From contig MNYE01000115.1 of the NCBI GenBank assembly GCA_001873005.1, forward strand, positions 1 through 6,034: DNA of 6,034 nucleotides. The letters are read 5' to 3'. The notes under the pieces are model-generated. The model made no database searches. It was given only the letters and a program-made list of their open reading frames with translations, and had not been told where the DNA came from. The translations under genes were made by a program, and so were the position numbers. Positions within the stretch are counted from its first letter, which is position 1; the number at the start of each line of letters is the position of its first letter. Source of the DNA: Dehalococcoidia bacterium CG2_30_46_9 (GTDB lineage Bacteria > Chloroflexota > Dehalococcoidia > GIF9 > AB-539-J10). Below are positions 1-5,885 of the stretch, one piece after another.

Positions 1-1511
1 TACCACTTTCCTTGGCGTCTCCTCAACGTGCCTTCCTCTTCTAATTCAGCTAACAAAGAAGGCTCACCCTCACGTCCCGCGCCAGATAAAGTGGGAGGAA
101 GGGAGGGCCTCCTTTCGTCCCTCTCCCTTCGAGGGAGAGGGATTAGACCAAAGAATTCCTTATCTCCGTCATCCAAAGGTTTTTCCCAAGCGGCACAGAG
201 AAGATGAGGTTTGAGAATATAAGGATTGTCGGGGTCAATCAGGGCATTATCAAAATTCTTGCTAAAGAAAAAATCGGGCTGGCGCATGAGATACTGGTCC
301 AGGGGGTTATCCTGAGCGATGAGGAAACTCAGTGAAGTGCCTGTGCTCCGCCCACTGCGTCCTGCCTGCTGCCAGGCGCTGGCGATACTTCCGGGATAGC
401 CAGTCAGGACTGTGGCTTCTAAATCGCCAATATTTATCCCCAGTTCCAGAGCATTAGTAGCCACTAATCCCAAAAGCTCACCATTGAAGAATCTATGCTC
501 AATTTGACGTCTTTCCCCGGGGAGATAGCCGGCACGATAAGGACTAATCAAGCAAGCCAGGGAAGGAGATAATTGTTCCCGGGCATAGATGTAGATAAGT
601 TCAGTTAATTTGCGGGTGCGAGCGAAAACAAGACTGCGAATATTGTTTTCCACTAGCTGGCTAAAAAGGAAGGCTGCTTCGCTGTTGGGACTCCGTCGCG
701 TACTTTTCGCTTCATCAATGGTTGGTGGATTCCAAAAGGCAAAGTACTTTTCACCATGCGGTGAGCCATCTTCAACAATGGCCTGGAAAGGCAAGCCAAC
801 AAGTTTTTCCGCATGCTCCTGGGGATTGGCGATAGTTGCCGAACTGCAGATGAATTGTGGTTTGGCGTTATAAAGTGCACAAATCCGCCGCAACCTGCGC
901 ATAACATTGGCTACATGAGAGCCAAAAATACCCCGATAGATATGGGCTTCGTCTATTACCACATACCTCAAGTTACGAAATAACCTGGACCAGGATTGAT
1001 GATTGGGCAAGATGCCAAGATGAAGCATGTCGGGATTGGTAAGGACTACTCGGGCTAGCCTTTTTATCTTTTGCCTCTCAGCTTGCGGTGTATCGCCATC
1101 GAAAGTAGCCACTGCTTGTTCAGGCAGAAGCTCGGGGCAGGCGATCTCTCTTAAGCTGCGTAGCTGATCCTGTGCCAGAGCTTTGGTGGGGAAAAGATAA
1201 ATGGCACAGCTATTCCCGTGGCTTAAGATTGTTTCCAGTGTTGCCAGGTGATAACACAGGGTTTTGCCACTGGCACTCGGTGTAGCTACTATTACATTCT
1301 TGCCGGCAAAAGTAGCGTTTACCGCCTCTGCCTGATGGCAATAGAGAGAAGATATACCTATAGATTTCAGACATGTCTCAAGGTCTCGACTAATAGGCTT
1401 GTCTAGCTTGCCGAATATAGCAGGTTGGGATGGAATACGCCGGGTATGAATAATCTGCTGTCTATAGTTAGGCAAACTGATAAGGTAATTAATGAAGGCA
1501 CGAGCATCCAT
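1..1511 (-). CDS. DEAD/DEAH-box superfamily 2 helicase, YprA/MrfA-like (3' end beyond window)
   Basis: The frame is open from an ATG at 1511 to the left edge, giving 503 codons of the N-terminal and helicase core part of a longer protein. The motifs appear in order. There is a Q-motif-like LYCHQAEAV (56-64), Walker A TPSASGKT (77-84), motif Ia PTKALAQDQ (108-116), motif II DEAH (187-190), motif III SAT (224-226), motif IV LVFARTRK (294-301), motif V ATNALELGI (351-359) and motif VI QQAGRSGR (381-388). This set, with the N-terminal RxIPS region, fits the ATP-dependent DNA helicases related to Bacillus YprA/MrfA, which act in DNA repair and usually carry a C-terminal DUF1998 zinc-binding domain. 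That domain would lie outside this window. The start is the first ATG after an in-frame stop at 1559-1557, with GAGGGA at 1520-1515 as ribosome binding site. The gene lies 50 bp downstream of the DUF503 gene and is probably cotranscribed with it. Oddity: residues 456-484 are a repeat-derived insertion. The family is certain; the repair role is inferred. Confidence 0.9.
   Translation of the reverse strand, partial: MDARAFINYLISLPNYRQQIIHTRRIPSQPAIFGKLDKPISRDLETCLKSIGISSLYCHQAEAVNATFAGKNVIVATPSASGKTLCYHLATLETILSHGNSCAIYLFPTKALAQDQLRSLREIACPELLPEQAVATFDGDTPQAERQKIKRLARVVLTNPDMLHLGILPNHQSWSRLFRNLRYVVIDEAHIYRGIFGSHVANVMRRLRRICALYNAKPQFICSSATIANPQEHAEKLVGLPFQAIVEDGSPHGEKYFAFWNPPTIDEAKSTRRSPNSEAAFLFSQLVENNIRSLVFARTRKLTELIYIYAREQLSPSLACLISPYRAGYLPGERRQIEHRFFNGELLGLVATNALELGINIGDLEATVLTGYPGSIASAWQQAGRSGRSTGTSLSFLIAQDNPLDQYLMRQPDFFFSKNFDNALIDPDNPYILKPHLLCAAWEKPLDDGDKEFFGLIPLPRRERDERRPSLPPTLSGAGREGEPSLLAELEEEGTLRRRQGKW
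68..112 (+). repeat. 45-bp dispersed repeat, copy 1, in frame inside the helicase gene
   Basis: The core at 73-112 matches the copies at 1513-1552 and 5213-5252 with a few substitutions, and the minus-strand copy at 4020-4059. Shared blocks are CGTCCC, GCCARATAARGTGGGA and GGGCCTCC. The flank at 68-72 (CCTCA, or TGAGG on the gene strand) is also shared with copy 3. Within the helicase, which reads on the opposite strand, it encodes RRPSLPPTLSGAGRE. A hairpin repeat follows at 119-141, so the two form a composite insert. Confidence 0.85.
119..141. repeat. Perfect hairpin repeat (10-bp stem, TCG loop) inside the helicase gene
   Basis: CCCTCTCCCT at 119-128 and AGGGAGAGGG at 132-141 are exact reverse complements separated by TCG. 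The following GATTAG is also present, nearly unchanged, after the degenerate copy at 5863-5885. It is read in frame by the helicase as part of LIPLPRRER. Similar CCCTCTCCC-type hairpins are common short intergenic repeats in bacteria; finding one inside a conserved helicase domain is unusual. Confidence 0.8.
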
Positions 1512-1552
1512 CCGTCCCTCGCCAGATAAGGTGGGAGGGGTAGAGGGCCTCC
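1508..1552 (+). repeat. 45-bp dispersed repeat, copy 2, filling the DUF503-helicase gap
   Basis: The core at 1513-1552 starts CGTCCCTCGCCAGATAAGG and ends GAGGGCCTCC. It occupies almost all of the 50 bp between the DUF503 stop (1564-1562) and the helicase ATG (1511-1509). On the gene strand its end reads GGCGAGGGACGGATGG, so the helicase ribosome binding site and the start codon itself fall inside the repeat. Confidence 0.85.
1515..1520 (-). promoter_or_regulatory. Ribosome binding site of the helicase gene, repeat-derived
   Basis: On the minus strand GAGGGA ends 3 nt before the ATG at 1511; the GAGG part is 5 nt away. This is the only purine-rich Shine-Dalgarno-like match in range of that start, and it lies in the terminal part of repeat copy 2. 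Confidence 0.55.
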
Positions 1553-1561
1553 CCCCTTACC

Positions 1562-1855
1562 TCAAAAGGCTGAGAAAGCCTCTATTTCTGAGCTTAACAT
1601 CTCCACGTCAGGATAATTCTGAGCCACAAAATTTACCACACTGGATAGGATCTCATTGGCATGTTTTCTGTGGTTGCTAACACATGTTATACCTAAAGTA
1701 GCCCGTTGCCATAAGTCTTGGTTATCAACTTCGGCTACGGAGACATTATACCTGTTTTGCAGCCGGGTAATGATAGATTGAATTACCTGACGCTTTCCTT
1801 TAAGAGACTCGTTTTCTGGAAGACGAAGTTCCAGCTTGCATACACTGATATTCAT
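1562..1855 (-). CDS. DUF503 family protein (YlxP-like)
   Basis: The 97-residue protein matches the small DUF503 family along its length. Recognisable parts are the N-terminal VCKLELRLPENESLKGKRQV, the central NVSVAEVDNQDLWQRATLGI and a C-terminal helix followed by a variable tail. Family members are about 90-100 residues. The Bacillus YlxP gene lies in the nusA-infB-rbfA region, so a ribosome- or RNA-related role has been suspected, but I know of no established biochemical function. The ATG at 1855 must be the start, because an in-frame TAA lies two codons upstream. Its AAGGA Shine-Dalgarno-like sequence directly abuts the ATG, which is unusually close. The helicase gene follows after 50 bp filled by a repeat, so the two are probably one transcript. 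The last residues (EIEAFSAF) are not conserved to my eye. Confidence 0.88.
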   Translation of the reverse strand: MNISVCKLELRLPENESLKGKRQVIQSIITRLQNRYNVSVAEVDNQDLWQRATLGITCVSNHRKHANEILSSVVNFVAQNYPDVEMLSSEIEAFSAF

Positions 1856-2093
1856 TCCTTACTGGTAGATACTTAATGGTAACAACACTAATTGAGGCTA
1901 TACTTACTTCAACTAATATACAAGGGTAAAAAATGATAGTCAAGATGAGGGTACTATAAAGCATAAAAATGGAGGTTATGTTATCATAAATAGCTGGCCT
2001 AAAAGAAAAGACGAACTTGGATTGGCTAAGAATCAATCGACCCAGATTGAGCTCAAAAGCTACGAAAAAGCTGAACCTGAGACAAGATGACAG
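1856..2093. other. Divergent intergenic region between the DUF503 and MFS genes
   Basis: This AT-rich spacer must hold the promoters for both directions, but I see no pair of boxes good enough to assign. Weak elements on the plus strand are TACTATAAA (1952-1960), without a clear -35, and a small inverted repeat TTATG-TTAT-CATAA (1976-1989). A GGAGG at 1971-1975 is a good Shine-Dalgarno sequence but has no properly spaced canonical start codon. On the plus strand a frame without stops runs from 1917 to a TGA at 2088-2090, three bases before the MFS start. Confidence 0.4.
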
Positions 2094-3395
2094 ATGAACA
2101 ATAAGAAACAACCATTGATTTTCTATGGGTGGATTGTTATAGGTCTGGCATTTTTGTCTATGTTAGTTGCTTATTCATTAAGGTACAACTTCTCCGTTTT
2201 CTATGGTGCCATTTTGGAGTATTTTGGTTGGGGTAGGGGAGCAACTGCTGCCGCACTGTCAATAAATCTCGTTGTTTATGCTTTAAGCTGTCCTCTAGTA
2301 GGAAATTTGACTGACAGGTTTGGTATAAGAAGGGTAGTTCCTATTGGAGCCATTTTGCTTGGCCTTGCCCTGGCTGCTTGTAGCCAAATCGCCGCTATTT
2401 GGCAGCTTTACCTCTTAATAGCGGTTACTGCCTTTGGGAGCTGTGCTATTGGATTTATCCCCCATGTGCCAGTAATTGCCAATTGGTTTCCTAAAAGGCG
2501 TGGCCTGGCACTGGGTATTCTCAACGCTGGTGTTACAGCGAGCGCGCTGCTAGCACCAGCAATGCAATATCTAATATTGATTTTGGGCTGGCAAGGAGCT
2601 TTTCTAGTACTTGCCGGCATTTCTGTTATAGTCGCTCCATTAGCAGCCGCCTTTCAAAGGCAGCGGCCTGAGGACAAGGGACTCGTGGTAGATGGCACTG
2701 GCGAAGAGAGTGCCGCAAGTCAAGAAATAAACTTAGACGAGCTTGTAATGGATAAAGAGTGGGCCTCGCGAGATTGGACTCCCGCCAGAGGAGTGAAAGC
2801 GTATCGTTTTTGGTGGTTAATATTGATGTGCCTATTCCTGGGTTTGTGCTGCTACACTTTCTTGGTTCACCAGGTCGCCTATCTTACTGATGTGGGGTAT
2901 ACCAGTACCTTTGCTGCTGGGATAGTGGCCATATTCGGCATTTCAGCAACAACAGGTGGTGTATGCACCTTTATCTCTGATCGTGTGGGAAGGGAAGTGA
3001 CCTTTACTATTGGCTCTATGAGTGTACTGATAGGAATAGTAGTGCTTATGTTGACACAAAATACTCTCCATTCATGGATGCCCTATCTCTACGCTACTAT
3101 GTTTGGTTTTGGCTATGGAATATGTACTGGTTTGATGGCAGTGATATCGGCTGAACTATTCCAGGGTAAGCATTTTGGTGTCATCAATGGTATCGTTATG
3201 AGTTGTTTTGTGGTTGGTGGAGCTATCGGTCCTTGGTTCGCTGGACATATATTCGATGTCACTGGTAGCTATGCCCAGGCATTTCCTCTGATGTATTTTT
3301 CTATTTGCGCCTCAACTGTTTTTGTGTGGTTAGCCTCTCCCAGGAAAGTCAGAAGTGTTCCAGGGAAAGTAAAAAGCGCCGCCAAAAGCAAATAG
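2094..3395 (+). CDS. MFS carrier, monocarboxylate/oxalate-formate (MCT/OFA)-like
   Basis: The 433-residue protein has the hydrophobic pattern of a 12-helix major facilitator in the inner membrane. The first helix begins at about residue 9 (FYGWIVIGLAF). The helix 2-3 loop carries motif A as GNLTDRFGIRR (70-80), and its counterpart in the second half is SDRVGR (295-300). A WFPKRRGLALGI segment (131-142) follows helix 4. A hydrophilic central loop spans about 187-237, and the tail is short and lysine-rich. The FYGW start, WFPKRRG and HQVAYLTDVGYT (259-270) are typical of bacterial carriers related to monocarboxylate and oxalate/formate transporters. The substrate cannot be read from the sequence. 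The ATG at 2094 lacks a good Shine-Dalgarno sequence; the ATG at 2087 runs into a stop after a few codons. hpt follows after 103 bp on the same strand, so a link with purine salvage is possible but not shown. Confidence 0.88.
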   Translation: MNNKKQPLIFYGWIVIGLAFLSMLVAYSLRYNFSVFYGAILEYFGWGRGATAAALSINLVVYALSCPLVGNLTDRFGIRRVVPIGAILLGLALAACSQIAAIWQLYLLIAVTAFGSCAIGFIPHVPVIANWFPKRRGLALGILNAGVTASALLAPAMQYLILILGWQGAFLVLAGISVIVAPLAAAFQRQRPEDKGLVVDGTGEESAASQEINLDELVMDKEWASRDWTPARGVKAYRFWWLILMCLFLGLCCYTFLVHQVAYLTDVGYTSTFAAGIVAIFGISATTGGVCTFISDRVGREVTFTIGSMSVLIGIVVLMLTQNTLHSWMPYLYATMFGFGYGICTGLMAVISAELFQGKHFGVINGIVMSCFVVGGAIGPWFAGHIFDVTGSYAQAFPLMYFSICASTVFVWLASPRKVRSVPGKVKSAAKSK

Positions 3396-3498
3396 GAAAG
3401 ACTAGTGTCGGATACTCAGAGCAATTGCCTGTAAATTTAGTTCTACAACAGAGGTCGAATCATGTTACCGTACTTAGTGGTTAGATAAAAAGAGTATA

Positions 3499-4020
3499 AT
3501 GGTTTCTCAGCCACAACCTAAAACTCTTATTAACCGCAGGGAAATAGCTGAAGCTGTGGCAAAGCTAGCTTGCGAGATCAACTGCGATTACCAGGGAAAG
3601 CAGCCTCTGCTCATCGGTATACTTAAAGGCTCCTTTGTTTTTATGGCTGATCTTATCCGTCAACTTGATTTGCCTCTGGAAGTCGATTTTGTTAAGCTCT
3701 CCAGCTACGGCGCCGGTAAGGAGACTTCTGGTAAGGTTAGAGTGGTTCAAGGGCTTAAAACACCAATAAAAGGGAGAGATGTTCTCGTAATCGAGGATAT
3801 TGTAGATAGTGGCATTACTATTTCCTTCTTACTTGATTACCTGAAAAAGAAGGCTCCTGCTTCCCTGAAGCTCTGCGCTTTGCTAGACAAGCCAGCTCGC
3901 CACCGTATTCCTGTGTCTATTGACTACCTCGGTTTCACCGTCCCGGACAAATTCATTGTTGGCTATGGCATTGATTTTAATGAACAGTTTCGCTACCTGC
4001 CCGATATTTGTACAATATAG
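3499..4020 (+). CDS. hpt: Hypoxanthine phosphoribosyltransferase
   Basis: This cytoplasmic purine salvage enzyme transfers phosphoribose from PRPP to hypoxanthine (and usually guanine), giving IMP or GMP. At 173 residues it has the normal length. The pyrophosphate-binding loop LKGS is at 42-45 and the mobile loop serine-tyrosine pair at 69-70 in KLSSYG. The PRPP signature VLVIEDIVDSGIT is at 95-107, with acidic pair E99-D100 and D103. LLDKPAR, with the base-contacting lysine K131, and PDKFIVGYGID (149-159) complete the active site. The ATG is the first in the frame after a stop at 3475-3477; the ribosome binding site AAAGAG is weak. The 103 bp upstream show no riboswitch or clear promoter. 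The stop codon touches repeat copy 3, and ade begins 52 bp later. Ade makes this enzyme's substrate, so the pair probably forms an operon. Confidence 0.95.
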   Translation: MVSQPQPKTLINRREIAEAVAKLACEINCDYQGKQPLLIGILKGSFVFMADLIRQLDLPLEVDFVKLSSYGAGKETSGKVRVVQGLKTPIKGRDVLVIEDIVDSGITISFLLDYLKKKAPASLKLCALLDKPARHRIPVSIDYLGFTVPDKFIVGYGIDFNEQFRYLPDICTI

Positions 4021-4064
4021 GAGGCCCTCCCTACTTCCCACCTTATTTGGCAAGGGGCGTGAGG
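4020..4064 (-). repeat. 45-bp dispersed repeat, copy 3, filling the hpt-ade gap
   Basis: This is the inverted copy: the reverse complement of 4020-4059 reads CGCCCCTTGCCAAATAAGG and ends GGGAGGGCCTCC. It differs from copy 4 at about five of 40 positions. It starts at the last base of the hpt stop codon and ends 8 nt before the ade start, so the 52 bp gap is almost entirely repeat. Its terminal TGAGG (4060-4064) is also found at the end of copy 1. Confidence 0.85.
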
Positions 4065-4065
4065 A
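4060..4065 (+). promoter_or_regulatory. Ribosome binding site of ade, at the repeat end
   Basis: TGAGGA lies 7 nt before the ATG at 4073 and decides this start. The ATG at 4069 is in another frame and stops after five codons. The TGAGG part belongs to the conserved end of repeat copy 3. Confidence 0.65.
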
Positions 4066-4072
4066 TTGATGG

Positions 4073-5806
4073 ATGAATTTAGCTAAACTTGTATCTGTGG
4101 CTAGAGAAGAAACCCCGGCGGATTTGGTGCTAAAGAATGCCGGCATAATAAATACCTTTATTGGAGAAATAGAGCAAGGCAATGTAGCCATTTGCGGCGA
4201 TAGGATAGCTGGCATAGGAAACTATGAACAAGCGGAGGAAGTTATTGATTTACAAGGTAGCTACCTGGCTCCTGGCTTAATTAATGGTCATACTCATGTA
4301 GAAAGCTCTATGCTTCATCCGGCAAGATATGCTCAAGCCATAGTGCCCAGAGGTACGCTAACTGTGGTCACTGATTTACACGAAATTGCCAATGTGTGTG
4401 GACTGGAAGGCATAAGATTCTTTATGGACTGGGCACAGAGACTTCCTCTGGATATGTTATTTATGGCTCCTTCCTGTGTGCCGGCAACCACCATGGAGAC
4501 ATCTGGTGCTCAAATCGGCGTTGGGGAAATTAGAGAACTTTTAAGACATCCCAATGTTATCGGCTTGGGGGAGATGATGAATTTTCCTGGCGTCGTCCAG
4601 GGCAATGAGGAAGTTTTGGCCAAGCTTGCTGTGGCAAAGGGTAAAATTATTGATGGACATGCCCCCGGACTTAGTGGCAAAGAGCTGAATGCCTATATGG
4701 CTGTTGGGATCCTTTCCGACCATGAGTCCACTGCCTTGGAGGAGGGTAGGGAGAAGCTGAGGAAGGGTATGTGGCTCATGATTAGAGAAGGCTCTTCAGA
4801 GAAAAATCTGGATGTCCTTCTGCCCTTGGTCAGCGATAAGACTTATAAGAGGTGCTTCTTTGTCGTGGATGACCGCAATTGCTCCGACCTTCTTTGGGAG
4901 GGCGATATTGACGCCGTGGTAAGAAAAGCTATTGGCAGAGGGCTTGAGCCAGTTAGGGCACTCCAGATGGCAACAGTTAACCCGGCGGAGTACTTCAGGC
5001 TTTACGACAGAGGGGCTATAGCTCCAGGCTATCTGGCTAACCTCATAACTCTCACTGGCCTTCCCAGTCTGGAAATAGACATGGTATTTTACCGAGGCAG
5101 GCTAGTAGCCAAAGATGGGAAAGCAATGTTTTCCTTGCCGAGTATCTCGCTGGAGTTAGTAGACACAGTGCATATTAAGCCACTTTCTACAGGGTCGCTC
5201 AGGCTGACCACACGTCCCTCGCCAAATAAGGTGGGAGGAGGGGAGGGCCTCCCTGCCACTACTATAGAAACTCACCCGGTTATTGAAATCATTCCCGGGC
5301 AGATAATTACCAAGAAGAGGATAGAGAAGGTAAAAGTCGTCAATGGTGAGGTGATGCCCGACCTGGATAGGGATATTTTGAAATTAGCTGTGGTGGAAAG
5401 GCATAAAGCCAGTGGTAATGTTGGACTAGGTTTGGTTAAGGGGTTTGGATTAAAGAGGGGAGCATTAGCTTCGTCTATAGCTCATGATTCTCACAATATA
5501 ATAGCCGTAGGTACCAACGACTTTGATATCCTCAGAGCGATCGAGGAAATCGAAAGATTACAGGGTGGCCTCGTCGTTTGCGCTAACCAGGAAATTCTCG
5601 CTTCTTTACCATTGCCCATTGCTGGACTACTATCACCAGAGCCTGTGGAAACAGTTGTGGCTCAATTTGATGTGGTAGAGAAAGCTGCAGCTAGCCTGGG
5701 CAATTTGCCCCCAACGCCTTTTTCTATCCTTTCATTCCTCGCCTTGCCTGTCATCCCCGAGCTAAGGCTAACTGATCTGGGACTGGTGGATTTAACCTCA
5801 AGGTAA
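4073..5806 (+). CDS. ade: Adenine deaminase (Ade family, amidohydrolase type)
   Basis: This enzyme hydrolyses adenine to hypoxanthine and ammonia in the cytoplasm, feeding Hpt encoded just upstream. It has 577 residues, the usual size for the metal-dependent bacterial Ade family. The N-terminal amidohydrolase domain (about 1-370) shows the metal-site residues expected for the family: HTH (73-75), the likely bridging glutamate E167 in GLGEMMNF, H196 in DGHAPG, H217 in SDHES and the acidic pair D266-D267. The C-terminal Ade domain (about 400-577) has IPGQIIT, AHDSHNIIAVGTND, LPLPIAGL and SFLALPVIPELRLTDLGLVD. Oddities: residues 379-397 are encoded by repeat copy 4, exactly at the domain junction. 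The usual DDRH and EGHID segments read DDRN (266-269) and EGDID (276-280). These may mark a subfamily; the substrate is most likely still adenine, but this was not tested. Confidence 0.92.
   Translation: MNLAKLVSVAREETPADLVLKNAGIINTFIGEIEQGNVAICGDRIAGIGNYEQAEEVIDLQGSYLAPGLINGHTHVESSMLHPARYAQAIVPRGTLTVVTDLHEIANVCGLEGIRFFMDWAQRLPLDMLFMAPSCVPATTMETSGAQIGVGEIRELLRHPNVIGLGEMMNFPGVVQGNEEVLAKLAVAKGKIIDGHAPGLSGKELNAYMAVGILSDHESTALEEGREKLRKGMWLMIREGSSEKNLDVLLPLVSDKTYKRCFFVVDDRNCSDLLWEGDIDAVVRKAIGRGLEPVRALQMATVNPAEYFRLYDRGAIAPGYLANLITLTGLPSLEIDMVFYRGRLVAKDGKAMFSLPSISLELVDTVHIKPLSTGSLRLTTRPSPNKVGGGEGLPATTIETHPVIEIIPGQIITKKRIEKVKVVNGEVMPDLDRDILKLAVVERHKASGNVGLGLVKGFGLKRGALASSIAHDSHNIIAVGTNDFDILRAIEEIERLQGGLVVCANQEILASLPLPIAGLLSPEPVETVVAQFDVVEKAAASLGNLPPTPFSILSFLALPVIPELRLTDLGLVDLTSR
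5208..5252 (+). repeat. 45-bp dispersed repeat, copy 4, in frame inside ade
   Basis: The core at 5213-5252 begins CGTCCCTCGCCAAATAAGG and ends GGGAGGGCCTCC. It is read in the ade frame as RPSPNKVGGGEGLP (residues 381-394). Relative to its host gene it is inverted compared with copy 1 in the helicase, so the element has been accepted as coding sequence in both directions. It sits between the LRL that ends the first domain and the stretch leading to VIEIIPGQIIT of the second. Confidence 0.85.
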
Positions 5807-5823
5807 TTGCGAACCTATTTTTT
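5801..5823 (+). terminator. Possible weak intrinsic terminator of ade
   Basis: AGGT (5801-5804) can pair with ACCT (5813-5816) around an 8-nt loop, followed by ATTTTTT (5817-5823). The stem is short and overlaps the stop codon. It is the only stem followed by a T run after ade. Confidence 0.3.
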
Positions 5824-5824
5824 G

Positions 5825-5856
5825 TCATTGCGAGGAGTGTAGCGAGGAAGCAATCT
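5825..5856. repeat. Short palindromic repeat-like sequence (ATTGC...GCAAT)
   Basis: The segment has ATTGC at 5827-5831 and GCAAT at 5850-5854 enclosing GAGG, TGTAGCG and AGGAA. It resembles the TCATTGCGAG...GAAGCAATCT dispersed repeats I remember from several bacterial groups, including Chloroflexota. Only this one copy lies in the window, so its repeat status rests on memory. Confidence 0.5.
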
Positions 5857-5862
5857 AATGCA

Positions 5863-5885
5863 TCCTGTCCCTTGAGGGGAGAGGA
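5863..5885. repeat. Degenerate second copy of the hairpin repeat at 119-141
   Basis: TCCTGTCCCTTGAGGGGAGAGGA aligns with the perfect hairpin at 119-141, and both are followed by ATTA. Here the stem keeps eight of nine outer pairs, with one G-G mismatch. It directly adjoins the transposase stop codon, which lies in the shared ATTA tail. Confidence 0.6.

Noticed and set aside
610..907. Short open frames on both strands (610-873 plus, 653-907 minus) within the helicase region
   Set aside because: They are out of frame with the helicase, which shows motifs III and IV here, and neither encodes a recognisable protein.
1492..1680. 62-codon plus-strand open frame containing a repeat-encoded peptide
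   Set aside because: It overlaps the DUF503 gene and helicase start antisense. It owes its openness to repeat copy 2 and has no family resemblance.
1800..2111. 103-codon hydrophobic minus-strand frame across the divergent promoter region
   Set aside because: It overlaps the well-supported DUF503 start and MFS start, shows no recognisable domain, and its hydrophobicity reflects AT-rich DNA.
3396..3498. Purine riboswitch ahead of hpt
   Set aside because: I could not find the paired stems and conserved loop bases of a purine riboswitch in these 103 bp.
3495..3500. Perfect TATAAT overlapping the hpt start codon
   Set aside because: No acceptable -35 box lies 16-18 bp upstream, and transcription from it would begin inside hpt, losing the start.
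4069..4086. Mini-frame starting at the first ATG of ATGGATG ahead of ade
   Set aside because: It has only five codons before TAA and the Shine-Dalgarno spacing is better for the ade ATG at 4073; probably chance.
3883..4215. 110-codon minus-strand frame covering the hpt end, repeat copy 3 and ade start
   Set aside because: It is antisense to two certain genes and has no family match.
68..5252. Repeats considered as a CRISPR array
   Set aside because: The copies are more than 1 kb apart, lie in both orientations and vary in sequence; no regular spacers or cas genes are seen.
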